From: Rappaport israeli
GTDB lineage: Bacteria; Pseudomonadota; Gammaproteobacteria; Cardiobacteriales; Cardiobacteriaceae
NCBI RefSeq assembly: GCF_001888055.1
Contig: NZ_LXHZ01000016.1
Span: 51,710 to 115,709, forward strand
Length of the DNA stretch: 64,000 bases
Direction of reading: 5' to 3'
In this document: in pieces, positions 9,448 to 19,852 of the stretch
Layout: the number at the start of each line of letters is the position of its first letter
Numbering within the stretch: the first letter of the stretch is position 1
The notes under the pieces: generated by a model
Seen by the model: only the letters and a program-made list of their open reading frames with translations
What the model was told of the DNA's origin: nothing
The model's database searches: none
Made by a program: the position numbers and the translations under genes

Positions 9448-11023
9448 GCCGTATCTCCTGTGGCGGCGAGGTAGCGCTTGGGAACAAGCAGGGCGATGCT
9501 GCGGTCGTCATGATTGCCGGGCGACCAGAAATGCAGCCATTCTTCAAGGGCGGCGGCGCGATGCTCGGCTTGCAGCGGCGTTTGCAGTTCCTGCCACAAT
9601 GCCTGCCAATGTTCGGCTTGGGCAAGCTGGGCTTCGGTTTCAAATTTGGGGTCGGAAACGCCGTCGGTCATGAGCAACAGCAGCGGCAATTCCTTACTGA
9701 TGTGGCGGTAAATGCGCTGCTGCAATCCTGTGCCTTGCACGTATTCGGCGGCTAAAAAACGGGTTTCGCCCGAATAGGCGCCCGAATCGCTTTCGCCCAT
9801 CAAGACAATTTCCTGCGTTTCGGGGCGGTAAATGCCGATGGCACCGTCGCCTACCCAATAGCTGAGGCTTAAAAATCCGCCTTCTTGCAGCGGCAAGACC
9901 AGCGCGATTAAGAGGGTGCAGGACAGACTTTTGAGGCTGACTTCTTCGTCAAGGGCTTGATGATGGGCGGCAAGGGCTTGATAGGCGGCGACGGTAATCA
10001 GGGCTTCGGCGGTGGCTTGGCGTTGTCGATTGTCCATTTCCGCCAAGCGGTGATAATTTTGTCGGGTATCCGCCAGCAGTTTGCCGATGCTGTCTCGCAC
10101 GGCATTGACCGCCAAACGCGAGCCTTCGCGCGAGAAGGCGGCACTGCCGGCGCCGTCGGAAACCGTCAGCAGATAGATGTCTTGCGCCTCGAAATAGGCA
10201 AAGGCGATGTCGTCATCGCAGAAGCTGCCGACGTGGGCATGCGAGCGTCCGCGCAGGCGCGCGGCAAGCAGGGCGGCGGCGGCAGTGTCGAATTCGGCAT
10301 GGGCGCTGTCTGTTTTGGCGAATTTGCCTGCGGGTCGCTGGGCAGGTTTTTCCACAGGCTTTGCGGATTGGGATTGATGTAGAGCTTTTGCTGCGCTTGG
10401 CGGCGGTCAGCGAAATAAAAATCTACCTGCACGTCGCCGCTGAGGTTGGGGCTGCCGTGAATGCGGTGCTCTTCGCCGTCCCATAGTAAGCCGCAATCGG
10501 GGCGGAATTGCACGTCGATGATGTCCGCGCTCAGGCGGCTTTCATAGGCTTTGCCTTCTTGGGCATTGTGCAGCAAATTGAGGCTGCGGATAGATTGGGC
10601 GGCGGGTGGCGGAGCGGTGGCTTTGCTGGGATGAATCGGCATAGTATCGGGGCTGTATTGGTTTTGATGGGAAGTATTGCCGAGCATGGCTTCGGGAGCG
10701 GGATTTGCCGCTTCGGTAATGAGCAAAGGTTCGGCGGGCGGCAGGACTGTCTTGTCGAGCGCTTCGGGCAAATCGGTAGGGCTGTGTGCCTCTTGTTCGG
10801 ATGTAAACGGCATCACATCGGCGGCAATCGTGCTTTCCTGCTTCGGCGAGTCCAAACTGCCGCTGTCATCATCAGCGGGCGGCGCAGCAGTCTGCGCTTG
10901 CTGAAATTGCTGCCAAGCCGTCTGCACTTCGGCGAGCAATGCCGCGTGTTCGGAGGCAAAAGCGGCGAATTGTGCGGAATCGAGCAATTGATTAAGCGCG
11001 TGTTTGAGAGCTTGGGTATCCAT
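9444..11023 (-). CDS. PP2C-family protein phosphatase with N-terminal extension (apparent frameshift near 10322)
   Basis: About 526 residues restored. The N-terminal 230 residues hold a low-complexity proline- and alanine-rich linker and a small domain around IIDVQFRPDCGLLWDGEEH. The PP2C domain then shows SDGAGSA, MTDGVSDP and GNHDDRSIAL, the metal-binding aspartate motifs. The domains lie in two frames joined near 10322 (probable A4 to A3 loss in GCAAAATTC). It starts 2 bases after the TerY-C stop and overlaps the kinase start. Proposed role: dephosphorylate targets of the adjacent kinase. Confidence 0.8.
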
Positions 11024-11025
11024 GT

Positions 11026-11514
11026 TTAACCTCGCGAGCGGGCAATGTCGAAATCGCCTTCGGCGCTGCCCATGTAAATGGTTTGCTGACAGCCGGGGCA
11101 GACGACTTCGCCGTCGCCCTCTACGCACAGTATCTGTCCGCAGCTGCAAGTCGCTAAAGCATAAGCCGCGCCGCAATGCGGACAACCGCCGCCGCCTTCC
11201 AAATGCGAGGCGGCAATGGTGTTGGCGTTGAGACGCGTATCCGACCACTCGGTATAATCGGCTTCCACAGGGAATACGCCGGTGTAGCGATAGACTTGCG
11301 GCGATTGGTTTTTGAAAAAGGGAATGTCGGCAATATCGGGCATGCGCTCGTATTTCATCAAATAAGGCAATTTGGATTTGCTGCATAAGCCGCTGATAAT
11401 CACATAGTTCTCATCAAGCGCAGCGGCTTCTTCCAATTCTTTGACTAAAGACAGGGCAAAACTCTCATCTTTTTTATGCAAAGACAGAGGCGCGTCTATG
11501 CCTAAGCTGCGACT
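11026..11514 (-). CDS. TerY-C metal-binding domain protein
   Basis: Protein with the TerY_C type domain: DENYVIISGLCSKSKLPYL, then GGCPHCGAAYALATCSCG and VCPGCQQ, giving several CxxC pairs for zinc. The coding frame continues directly from the vWA gene upstream, separated only by one TAA codon (11515-11517). The first likely start is TTG at 11481. It may be the second half of a single vWA-TerY_C protein broken by a nonsense change (CAA to TAA), or a genuinely separate subunit. Confidence 0.75.
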   Translation of the reverse strand, partial: SRSLGIDAPLSLHKKDESFALSLVKELEEAAALDENYVIISGLCSKSKLPYLMKYERMPDIADIPFFKNQSPQVYRYTGVFPVEADYTEWSDTRLNANTIAASHLEGGGGCPHCGAAYALATCSCGQILCVEGDGEVVCPGCQQTIYMGSAEGDFDIARSRG

Positions 11515-12072
11515 TTAGCTGGAAATGGATTGGGTAATCCAGTCGATAAAACTTTTCAGGCTTTTTTCATCGCTGTTTTCAAGGCGCAGACTGTGGCTGC
11601 TGATGCTTTGCAGGACGCTCAAATCCGCATATTGCCCGATGCCGATGCTGATTAGGGTCGCCCGCTGCTGATAATGCTGCTGCCAACGCGCAATGGCGGC
11701 GTTCGGATTGTCGGTCGCGCGTCCGTCCGACAGGAAATACACCACCGGTTTCCAATCGCCTTTCTGTTCTTTGCTGCTGCGCTGCACTTGGCGGTCAATC
11801 TCATCCATCAAATGATTGAGCGCCGCGCCGATTGAAGTGCCGGCGCCAATCGGCAAACGCGGCGGATAGAAAGCGAATAATTCCACTAAGGGCGCCAAGG
11901 TTTTCGCCACTCCGGCAAAAGCAATCACGGATAGATGCACGGTTTCCAAGGCATGCGGGTCTGTGCGTAATTCGCTGATTAAACGGGAAATGCCTTCCTG
12001 CATGGCGCGCAGCGGCGTGCCGATCATGCTTTCCGAGACATCGATGACTAAAAAAATAGGTAAGCGGCGCAT
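11515..12072 (-). CDS. vWA-domain protein (TerY-like) 2
   Basis: A 185-residue von Willebrand A domain. MIDAS motif VIDVSESM is at residues 7-14, a conserved threonine loop follows in GAGTSIGAALNH, and the distal aspartate is in FLSDGRATD. The start at MRRLPIFL is chosen because it matches the start of the third vWA copy (MRRLPVYL) and follows a GGAATGAC leader. The C-terminus lacks the proline-rich tail of the other two vWA copies. Instead the frame continues after a stop into the TerY_C domain. Confidence 0.88.
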   Translation of the reverse strand: MRRLPIFLVIDVSESMIGTPLRAMQEGISRLISELRTDPHALETVHLSVIAFAGVAKTLAPLVELFAFYPPRLPIGAGTSIGAALNHLMDEIDRQVQRSSKEQKGDWKPVVYFLSDGRATDNPNAAIARWQQHYQQRATLISIGIGQYADLSVLQSISSHSLRLENSDEKSLKSFIDWITQSISS

Positions 12073-12103
12073 GTCATTCCTTCTCCTGCGGCTAATCCGA
12101 TAA

Positions 12104-13264
12104 TTATTTCTTGCCCGCCTGCCAGCGGAAGCCCCAGCCGAAGGCTTGATCGAGTTCTTTGTGTCCGCTGAAATAGCGGTTAATCCGCTCGATGTGAATC
12201 GCGCCGCCTTGATTGACCAAGCGCGCAATGCCGCACATCGGGTGGCGTGCATTGCCGTCGGTCAGGCGGGTTTCGATTTCCTGCCCTTGCACATATAGGG
12301 TTACGACGCCGTCGGTCGCGTCCCAATTCGGGATACCCTGATAGATAAAGGCATAAATCAGCACTTCATCTATCTGCTGCCATTGTGCGCCGTTTACGTC
12401 CAACCATTCGCCCTCTGCCACATCGCCCGTGCGGTCATCGCCGCGCAAATGCACAAAAGGCGCCTGACTCAAACTGCCGAAATTGCCGCCCAAAGCCTGC
12501 ACGCAGTCTTGCTGTCCGTTTTTCAGCCGCACAAAAGCGCCCAAATCCAAATCAATGCCTTGACTGCCGCCTAAAAGCGATTTGAGAAAACCGCCGCTTT
12601 GTGTTTTTGCATCGCCGCGTTGCCAATTCAGATTGATGCGGATTTTTCCGAAATCGGCTTTTTTCTCCAGCGTTAAAGAAGATTTCGCCTTATCTAAAGT
12701 GATTTTTTGCAAATTGAGGCGTGGATTAGCCGTCGAGCTGGGGACGGGCGGCGGATTGGGCGCAGGGGCATCATCGCTGATTTCCACGCCGAAATGTTCG
12801 GATAGGGGCTTGAGTCCGCCGTTAAAGCCTTGCGCGACAAAGCGGAATTTCCATTGTCCGTTGCGGCGGTAGCATTCACCCAAAATCAGGGCTTTTTCCG
12901 TTCTATGGCTTAATTCCACAGGGCATTGCAAAGTGGGGCTGCCGTTTTCTAATACTGTCAGCGATACGCTGCCTAGTTGTGAGACGGGCAGGGCGGCAGA
13001 AAAGGCAATGGCGATGCGCTCGATGGCGGCAGGTTGCGCAGCTAAATCGAGGCTGAATTCGCCGCGGCGTTCATTGCCCGAAAAACGGACGCTGCCGTCA
13101 TCGGATTGTGTTTGTCCGTAGAAAATCATATCACCGTCGCCGCGTACTTTTTGCGTGGCGGAAAGGCGGTAGGCGGCGACATCGATATTGGCGCCGCTGT
13201 CTATGCGGATGAGCAGAGAAGAGGCGGATAAATTGGCGTTTGCGCCGGCGACTAGGGTTTGCAT
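12104..13264 (-). CDS. terA: TerA-like protein, two TerD-type domains
   Basis: A 386-residue protein with two degenerate TerD folds. The first (about 1-160) ends in GECYRRNGQWKFRFVAQGF. A proline-rich linker PNPPPVPSS follows near residue 170, then the second domain (about 190-386) with GIDLDLGAFVRL and RGDDRTGDVAEGE. Length and architecture match TerA of classical ter operons (about 385 residues). It lies between two vWA genes in the same direction, with gaps of 21 and 31 bases. Confidence 0.88.
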   Translation of the reverse strand: MQTLVAGANANLSASSLLIRIDSGANIDVAAYRLSATQKVRGDGDMIFYGQTQSDDGSVRFSGNERRGEFSLDLAAQPAAIERIAIAFSAALPVSQLGSVSLTVLENGSPTLQCPVELSHRTEKALILGECYRRNGQWKFRFVAQGFNGGLKPLSEHFGVEISDDAPAPNPPPVPSSTANPRLNLQKITLDKAKSSLTLEKKADFGKIRINLNWQRGDAKTQSGGFLKSLLGGSQGIDLDLGAFVRLKNGQQDCVQALGGNFGSLSQAPFVHLRGDDRTGDVAEGEWLDVNGAQWQQIDEVLIYAFIYQGIPNWDATDGVVTLYVQGQEIETRLTDGNARHPMCGIARLVNQGGAIHIERINRYFSGHKELDQAFGWGFRWQAGKK

Positions 13265-13285
13265 AGGGGGTTCTCCGATAGGTGA

Positions 13286-13927
13286 TTACAGCACGATATT
13301 GATTTCCGGCGGTGGCGGCGGCAGATGATTATCGGCATTGGGATTGCCCACGCTGACGCTGCTGCCCGAGATGGCGGCGGATACCCATTGGAAGAATTTG
13401 CCGAATGAGGCGGCATCCATGGTATCAAGGGAAACCACGGTGTCGGTCAATTGTTTTAAATAGCTGACATCAGCTTTCGGGCCTGCCGCGCAGGCAACGA
13501 TATTGCCGAAGCCGAGTGCTTTCAGCGGCGCAAGGGCTTCGCTATAGACCAGCAAATCCGTGGGCTTGCCGTCGGTCAGCACAATCAGGATGGGGCGCCA
13601 ATCGCCTTTTTGCTCGGCGGTGCCGACGATGCGGTCGCGCTGCACGGCGGCAATGACGTGTTCAAGCACGGCGCCTAAAAAAGTCGCGCCGCTTTCGGGG
13701 CAGACGATTTCGGGCATGACGACTTGTTCTAAAGCAGTCATGGGCAGCACTTCTTTGATGTGGCTGTCGAAGGTAATCACGCTTAAATGCACGCTTTCCA
13801 GCGCGTAGGGATTTTGTCTGAGCGCCGCCATTAGCGCCGCCAAACCGTTATTGACCGCCTCAATCGGCTCGCCGCGCATCGAGCCAGAGGTGTCGATGCA
13901 GATATAAGTGAGTAATCGTCTGGACAT
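13286..13927 (-). CDS. vWA-domain protein (TerY-like) 1
   Basis: A 213-residue vWA protein with MIDAS ICIDTSGSMRGEP, GATFLGAV and VLTDGKPTD. Its C-terminal tail ends LPPPPPEINIVL, almost the same as the tail of the vWA at 15108-15743, suggesting a shared docking motif. The start at MSRRLLTY is preferred over an upstream TTG by comparison with paralogues. It follows the AT-rich SLOG gene by 12 bases. Confidence 0.9.
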   Translation of the reverse strand: MSRRLLTYICIDTSGSMRGEPIEAVNNGLAALMAALRQNPYALESVHLSVITFDSHIKEVLPMTALEQVVMPEIVCPESGATFLGAVLEHVIAAVQRDRIVGTAEQKGDWRPILIVLTDGKPTDLLVYSEALAPLKALGFGNIVACAAGPKADVSYLKQLTDTVVSLDTMDAASFGKFFQWVSAAISGSSVSVGNPNADNHLPPPPPEINIVL

Positions 13928-13939
13928 AATTATCAATAT

Positions 13940-14485
13940 TTAAATTAAACTAAATTGTGGTGTTACCAGTTGCTTTAAGTAAAGATTGCCTTTTTTTAAA
14001 ATATCATTGATTAAGTTTTTATTTTGGTAGTCAATAATGTTTTTTAAATCTTTAAAAGATTTTATATCTAAAAATTGTTTGTTGGGCGAGTGGTAAATGA
14101 GAGAGGGGTTTTTATGATTCAACAATTCCGAGATGTTGTTTAAAGATCCGATGCTCTCGCCATCCCATAGAATAAATCCATAATCGGCAATTGTCGCCAT
14201 TTTCTTATCTTTTTCTGTGTAAAAATCTCTACCTTTTTGATTAGATGGTACAAAGTTAACCTGCCAATTTCCCAAATTATTGCGAAATGTTGTCCCAGAA
14301 CAAAAAATTTGCACTTTATCATAGCGTTGTTCTGCAAATAATTTTTGAAAAGCCTTATCTGCGCCGTTGGCATCGCCGAGTACAATGTCAAATTGATTTT
14401 TAATTACATTATTTATAATTCGTTGGCGGATATCCGCATTTAGTCGGGTGATGCTTCTAGAACCTGAAAAAAAGATAATTGACAT
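13940..14485 (-). CDS. SLOG-fold (YpsA/YspA-like) nucleotide-sensing protein
   Basis: A 181-residue protein opening MSIIFFSGSRSITRL, with VLGDANGADKAFQ at residues 35-47 and DYGFILWDGES near 100. This is the Rossmann-like SLOG pattern (glycine-rich turn, GxxxGAD, late acidic WDG). SLOG proteins bind nucleotides or nucleotide-derived ligands in stress and defence systems. It is strikingly AT-rich compared with the surrounding ter genes and is paired with the ComF-type PRTase 3 bases upstream, so the pair looks like a later insertion between two vWA genes. The ligand is unknown. Confidence 0.75.
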   Translation of the reverse strand: MSIIFFSGSRSITRLNADIRQRIINNVIKNQFDIVLGDANGADKAFQKLFAEQRYDKVQIFCSGTTFRNNLGNWQVNFVPSNQKGRDFYTEKDKKMATIADYGFILWDGESIGSLNNISELLNHKNPSLIYHSPNKQFLDIKSFKDLKNIIDYQNKNLINDILKKGNLYLKQLVTPQFSLI

Positions 14486-14488
14486 AAT

Positions 14489-15049
14489 TTATCCTTTTGT
14501 TTTGGTTAATGTAATTGTAAATACATGTTTTGCATGTTGAGTAAATAATTTTTCGGTGGACACTTCCAATGTTGCGCCGCTATCAAATAAATCGTCTAAT
14601 AAAAGAATTTTTCTACTGCTTAAATCAATATCATCAATTGTAATGCTGTTTTTTAAAATGGCTAATTTTTGCGCTTTGTCTTGAATGTTTTTCAGTGCTG
14701 TATGGTTATTTGATTTTCGTAAAATCGGATGATAGGGAATGTTTAAGCTGTTGCTTAATGCTTGTGCAATCAACGGAACAGGTTGATTGATTCGCTCTTG
14801 CGTAAATGGCGCCGGCACAATCACGTCAATCGTCTCTAAACCTGAAAAATTATGAATAATACAATCGGCAAGTAATTTGGCATTTTGTGTTTGATTACGA
14901 TATTTGAGTTGGAAAAGCCATTCGCCAATCATACTGCGTTTGCTTTCAAATTGCGGATGACCTTGTTCGCTGTATCCAAGAAAAATGCTGTTTTGCATGT
15001 GGTAATCCAATGCAAAACCTTTTGTCCAATTTCCTATTAATTCTATCAT
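14489..15049 (-). CDS. ComF-type phosphoribosyltransferase
   Basis: A 186-residue type I PRTase fold. IDVIVPAPFT precedes the core and ILLLDDLFDSGATLEV is the PRPP-binding loop near residue 152. Unlike ComF it lacks the N-terminal zinc cysteines. AT-rich like its SLOG partner, with which it forms an overlapping-spaced pair. Similar PRTases in ter neighbourhoods are proposed to act on nucleoside-like products. The substrate is unknown. Confidence 0.75.
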   Translation of the reverse strand: MIELIGNWTKGFALDYHMQNSIFLGYSEQGHPQFESKRSMIGEWLFQLKYRNQTQNAKLLADCIIHNFSGLETIDVIVPAPFTQERINQPVPLIAQALSNSLNIPYHPILRKSNNHTALKNIQDKAQKLAILKNSITIDDIDLSSRKILLLDDLFDSGATLEVSTEKLFTQHAKHVFTITLTKTKG

Positions 15050-15107
15050 TTAATTTTTTCATTTATTTAGTATCAAATGCCACCGCGACAAAGGCGGTGG
15101 CGGGGGA

Positions 15108-15743
15108 TTATAAAACCACATTCAATTCCGGCGGCGGAGGCGGCAGTTCGTCTAAGCCGTTCGGCTCTTTGCCCAGCTCGATTTTTTGGCTGGAGACGGA
15201 GATTGAGGAGGAGACCCATTTGAAGAAGCTCTTAATGGAAGTGGCGTCGGCGGTGTCGAGGGATACAACGGTTTCGGTAATTTGCTTTAAGGTGTTGCTG
15301 TCTGCCGCAGAACCTGCCGCGCAGGCGACGAAAGTACCGGTTTTGACGCGTTTCAAAGCCTCGATGCCGCTTTGCAGATTATCGGTCGGCGAGCCGTCCG
15401 AGAGTAGAAAGATGACGGGTTTCCAATCGCCTTTGGTTTCGGCATTGCCTTTGATGACTTCGCGTTCGATGCAATCCGCCAACAGGCTTAATGCGCCGCC
15501 GAGCGCGGTAGTGCCGCTGGCTTGAATATCCGGCACCTGAAAGTTCATCAGTTCGGTAAGCGGTGTGAGTTGGCGCGCTTCGCTGTTAAAGGCGATAACG
15601 GATAAATAGGCGGTTTCCAGCGCATAGGGGTCTTGGCGCAGGGCGGAGACTAATACTTGCAGTCCGTTGCGCACGGCTTCAATCGCCTCGCCATGCATAG
15701 AACCTGAGGTATCGACCAATAAATAAACGGGTAAACGGCGCAT
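15108..15743 (-). CDS. vWA-domain protein (TerY-like) 3, first gene of the Ter operon
   Basis: A 211-residue vWA protein with MIDAS LVDTSGSMHGEA, the TALGGALS loop and LLSDGSPTD. It ends LPPPPPELNVVL, nearly identical to the tail of vWA 1. AAGGAGAAAAC gives a good ribosome site. It heads the minus-strand ter operon, divergent from jetA. Confidence 0.9.
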   Translation of the reverse strand: MRRLPVYLLVDTSGSMHGEAIEAVRNGLQVLVSALRQDPYALETAYLSVIAFNSEARQLTPLTELMNFQVPDIQASGTTALGGALSLLADCIEREVIKGNAETKGDWKPVIFLLSDGSPTDNLQSGIEALKRVKTGTFVACAAGSAADSNTLKQITETVVSLDTADATSIKSFFKWVSSSISVSSQKIELGKEPNGLDELPPPPPELNVVL

Positions 15744-15880
15744 GTTTTCTCCTTGAAATTGAGACGGTAGCAGCCGATTGTAGCCTTGGCTTATAATGAT
15801 GTAAAGCGTGTTGCCGCCGGCTTTATGCGGCGCACGGCGCTTGTCTGTTTTTAGATGGTGAATATATTTTCGGAGATGCT
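15744..15880. promoter_or_regulatory. Divergent promoter region between Ter operon and Wadjet operon
   Basis: A 137-bp intergenic stretch between two divergent starts. A perfect TATAAT hexamer lies at 15792-15797 on the plus strand, facing jetA, without a clear -35 at standard spacing. Shared regulation of the two operons is inferred from the layout. Confidence 0.5.
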
Positions 15881-16460
15881 ATGAAGGCGGCGAAAACCCT
15901 TGCTCATTATCAGCGTTTGCGCACGCAGGCGGTGTGGCGTTTATTGGCGGCGCATCATGCGCCTGTGATTATCGCTTTATTGCAGACGTATTTATACGAT
16001 AATGAGCGCAGTTTGCCGGCTTCGGTTTTGCTGGAGCGTTTTGATCGAGATTTGGCTTTACTGCGTGCGCAGGGGGAGGATTTGCCGCAAACGGCTCAGT
16101 TGTATTTAAGTGCTTGGCTGGCGGAGGGGTATTTATTACGTTCTTTTCCCGAAGGTGCAGCGGAAGAGGTGTATGAATTATCCGGTGCCGGAATAAACGC
16201 GATCCGTTTTGTGATGGGTTTGCTGCAACCGCATGCAAGGGCAACGGAAAGCCGTTTGTCGGTAGTAATTTCGCAATTGCAGGATTTGGCGCAGGATACG
16301 GATAAGGATAAATTCCGCCGTATTGATCGTTTGCTGAAGGAACGGGCGCGGATTGATCAGGAAATTGCCGCGATTGAGCAAGGGCAGTTGCGGGTGATGC
16401 CCAAGGATCGCGCTGTTGAGCGTTGTCGCGAGATTATTAGTTTGGCTGATGAATTGTTAG

Positions 16461-16483
<23 letters not shown>
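15881..16483 (+). pseudogene. jetA: jetA 5' part (Wadjet DUF3375), interrupted by IS5 element
   Basis: First 193 codons of JetA, the DUF3375 kleisin-like subunit of Wadjet SMC complexes. It opens MKAAKTLAHYQRLRTQ and contains the family-typical KFRRIDRLLKERARID segment. The host sequence stops at 16460 where IS5 begins, and the frame then runs 7 codons into the IS. Joining 16460 to 33400 restores ...DELL-GDFRRVRDEF... in frame, giving 484 codons in total. The interrupted gene cannot make full-length JetA, which should abolish loading and activity of JetABC. Confidence 0.92.
16457..16460. repeat. Target-site duplication TTAG, left
   Basis: TTAG immediately before the left IS5 end. The same TTAG follows the right IS5 copy at 33396-33399. 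It fits the YTAR target preference of IS5 and marks the outer limits of one insertion event. Confidence 0.9.
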
Positions 16484-17654
<1,171 letters not shown>

Positions 17655-17669
17655 TTAAATGTAGACGGT

Positions 17670-18284
17670 TTAACCGTCTAAAGAGATTGACTGATCCACC
17701 CAACTGGCACTCGTATGACTGGTGTAAATAACCAGTTTCTGAGCGGCTTTAGCCTGTAATAAAAGCGTGCTCACCTGATGACTACGCTCTGGATCCAATC
17801 CTGTACAGGGCTCATCTAAAAGTAAGATTGGAGGAGAAGAAAAATAAGCGTGAAGCAACATAAAACGCTGTAGTTCACCACCAGAGACATCACAGGCATA
17901 GCGAGAGAGTAAGCTAGGAGAGAGGTCCAGCAGTCTTAGTCCGTCGAGTACTGTCTTTGTGGGGACTAGAGCAAACCAATCCACAAGTTTTTCGCGAGGT
18001 AGTACGGTAGGATGTTGCCCTACGTACGACATTAATCGTGAGCGTAGAAATGCAAAGTGGGCGGGTGTCATTGTGCTTGGTGTGAACTGCTGATCGTGGG
18101 TTCGTATGCACAAGTGTGCCGTTCCTAAGCTTCGACTTCCCCAAATTCGTGAGAGCAAAGTCGATTTTCCTGAGCCTGACGCTCCCCAGATCTGTACGAT
18201 CTGCCCTGTTTGTGCCGTTATGCGAAGTGGCCCATGATGTATGCCATTGCCTTCATACTGCAAAATCACAGTTGGTTTATTCAT
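17670..18284 (-). CDS. phnL: Carbon-phosphorus lyase ABC-type protein PhnL
   Basis: A 204-residue ATPase. Walker A is WGASGSGKSTLL at residues 33-44, the signature VSGGELQRFML is near 133, and Walker B ILLLDEPCTGLD is near 153. PhnL accompanies the C-P lyase core complex rather than membrane transport. It is slightly shorter than usual (about 225). Last gene of the operon, overlapping the phnK stop by one base (TAATG). Confidence 0.85.
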   Translation of the reverse strand: MNKPTVILQYEGNGIHHGPLRITAQTGQIVQIWGASGSGKSTLLSRIWGSRSLGTAHLCIRTHDQQFTPSTMTPAHFAFLRSRLMSYVGQHPTVLPREKLVDWFALVPTKTVLDGLRLLDLSPSLLSRYACDVSGGELQRFMLLHAYFSSPPILLLDEPCTGLDPERSHQVSTLLLQAKAAQKLVIYTSHTSASWVDQSISLDG

Positions 18285-19047
18285 TAAATCATTGCCTTAA
18301 CAAGAGCTTGGGCGATGAGATGCTCAGGCTCAGTAAGCAAACGATCCATAATGGATTCGCTGACGATGCGGCCTTGATCCATCACGATGGCCCGATCAGC
18401 AATGAGTCGAGCTAGACGTAAGTCATGAGTCACAAACACCATGGCAGTCTGTGTTTGGTTTCTCAAATTAGAGAGCACATCTAAAAATCTGCTTGAGCGA
18501 ATGAGTCGAGACCAGCAGTGGGTTCATCTAAAAATAAAATGCTCGGCTGATGGATCATGGCCGCAGCGATTTGTACGCGTTGGCGCATCCCTCCCGAAAA
18601 GTTCTTCACTGGCTCATGTAATCGTTCTGGACATAAACCAAGTCGCTGGCCCCATTTTTGTGCTTGTTTGAGTGCATCAACCGCACGGTTGTCACCTAAA
18701 TCAAAAAGACGACGTACGATATTAGTGGCGGCACTTTGTCTCAGGTTTAGGGTTGTGCTGGCATCCTGAGCCACATAGCCACACGCCCGCCGACGTAAAA
18801 GGTTAGTTTGATAAAGACTGGTACGTAGTAAATCCTGGCCTAAAAGGGAAAGAGCCTGACAGTTGTTAGATAGCTGTCGTCCAGCAAGTATATTCAGAAG
18901 ACTTGATTTTCCAGCACCTGAGGGGCCGACTAAAGCGAGAACCTCGGAAGGATAAAGCTTGAGGTGACAATCCGACAAAATACGGTGCCCAGCTATTTCA
19001 AGTGAGATAGCCTGTGCTGTCAGCACGGGATCTGGCAAGCTAAACAT
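18284..19047 (-). CDS. phnK: Carbon-phosphorus lyase ATP-binding protein PhnK (apparent frameshift near 18495)
   Basis: About 254 residues restored. Walker A GPSGAGKSSLLN is near residue 40, the signature FSGGMRQRVQIAA follows, and Walker B is FLDEPTAGLD. Immediately after, the frame breaks at SFAQADF-stop. The next frame continues DVLSNLRNQTQTAMVFVTHDL to the end. Loss of one A (GCAAGATTT read as GCAGATTT) near 18495 explains it. PhnK binds PhnJ in the C-P lyase complex. It starts inside the phnJ stop region, overlapping by 8 bases. Confidence 0.85.
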
Positions 19048-19852
19048 GAGCGCGCTCCTTGCATGCTTCGGAGTCGGAACATACCCAATGGGGGGTGTTT
19101 GACGTACCAATATTATCCAAATAATGAATAGATGAGCCGCAGATACAACATGCTGTATCGACTTTTTTCAGGCTAGCAGGCAGGTCAACAAAAGCTAAGT
19201 TTGCTAAGGGTGTATAGGCAGGCAATGCATAAATTCGTCGCTCGCGTGCGGCGCCAAAAATCTGAATAGCAGGCATCATCGCCATGCGGGGGTTATCCAT
19301 AGCAGGAATAGGCGACGGTGACATTAAGACCCCATCATTAACAATCACAGGGTGGTCGTATCCTAAGCACGCATCATCTTGTTGCAACCATGTTTCAAAT
19401 AGAGCGCTTAACACGACACCGTAATCATGATGTGCGTGCCGTGTCAGTGCTTCGGCCGCATCATTAATAAATCCACGTAGAGGGTCAGGTCGAGGAACTT
19501 GGTACACCACAATTTGCTCTTCCCGCAACGGGCTTTCAGGGACTCGCTGACGCGTTTGAATGAGAGTAGCCTTTGAGCTTGTTGTCGTAATTGATATGTT
19601 TGCCGTTTTAGTAAAAAAATCCGCGATATTCAGGGCATTAACGGTATCATCCGAACCATGATCGACTACCTTTAACGTGTCATTCGGTTCTAATAAGGCA
19701 GCGGTAATAGCCATGCCTCCTACCCCCCAACCATAGGCAATGGGTAGCTCAGGAGCTGAGAAAGGTATTTGACGTCCAGGTAGACAGAGTGCTTTTAGGG
19801 TTTTACGACGTATTTCTTGTTTGGACGGTAGATCAAGGTAGGCATAATTCAT
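19040..19852 (-). CDS. phnJ: Carbon-phosphorus lyase catalytic subunit PhnJ
   Basis: A 270-residue radical-SAM-type C-P lyase that cleaves ribosyl phosphonate phosphate. It opens MNYAYLDLPSKQEIRRK and contains YGWGVGGMAITAALL. The C-terminal cysteines CCICGSS and VCSDSEAC match the 4Fe-4S and glycyl-transfer region of PhnJ. It overlaps phnI (4 bases) and phnK. Length matches the family (about 280). Confidence 0.95.
   Translation of the reverse strand: MNYAYLDLPSKQEIRRKTLKALCLPGRQIPFSAPELPIAYGWGVGGMAITAALLEPNDTLKVVDHGSDDTVNALNIADFFTKTANISITTTSSKATLIQTRQRVPESPLREEQIVVYQVPRPDPLRGFINDAAEALTRHAHHDYGVVLSALFETWLQQDDACLGYDHPVIVNDGVLMSPSPIPAMDNPRMAMMPAIQIFGAARERRIYALPAYTPLANLAFVDLPASLKKVDTACCICGSSIHYLDNIGTSNTPHWVCSDSEACKERAHV

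Noticed and set aside
11024-11386. Upstream extension of the PP2C gene
   Set aside because: It overlaps TerY_C in another frame with arginine-rich shadow composition; the ATG at 11023 is the better start.
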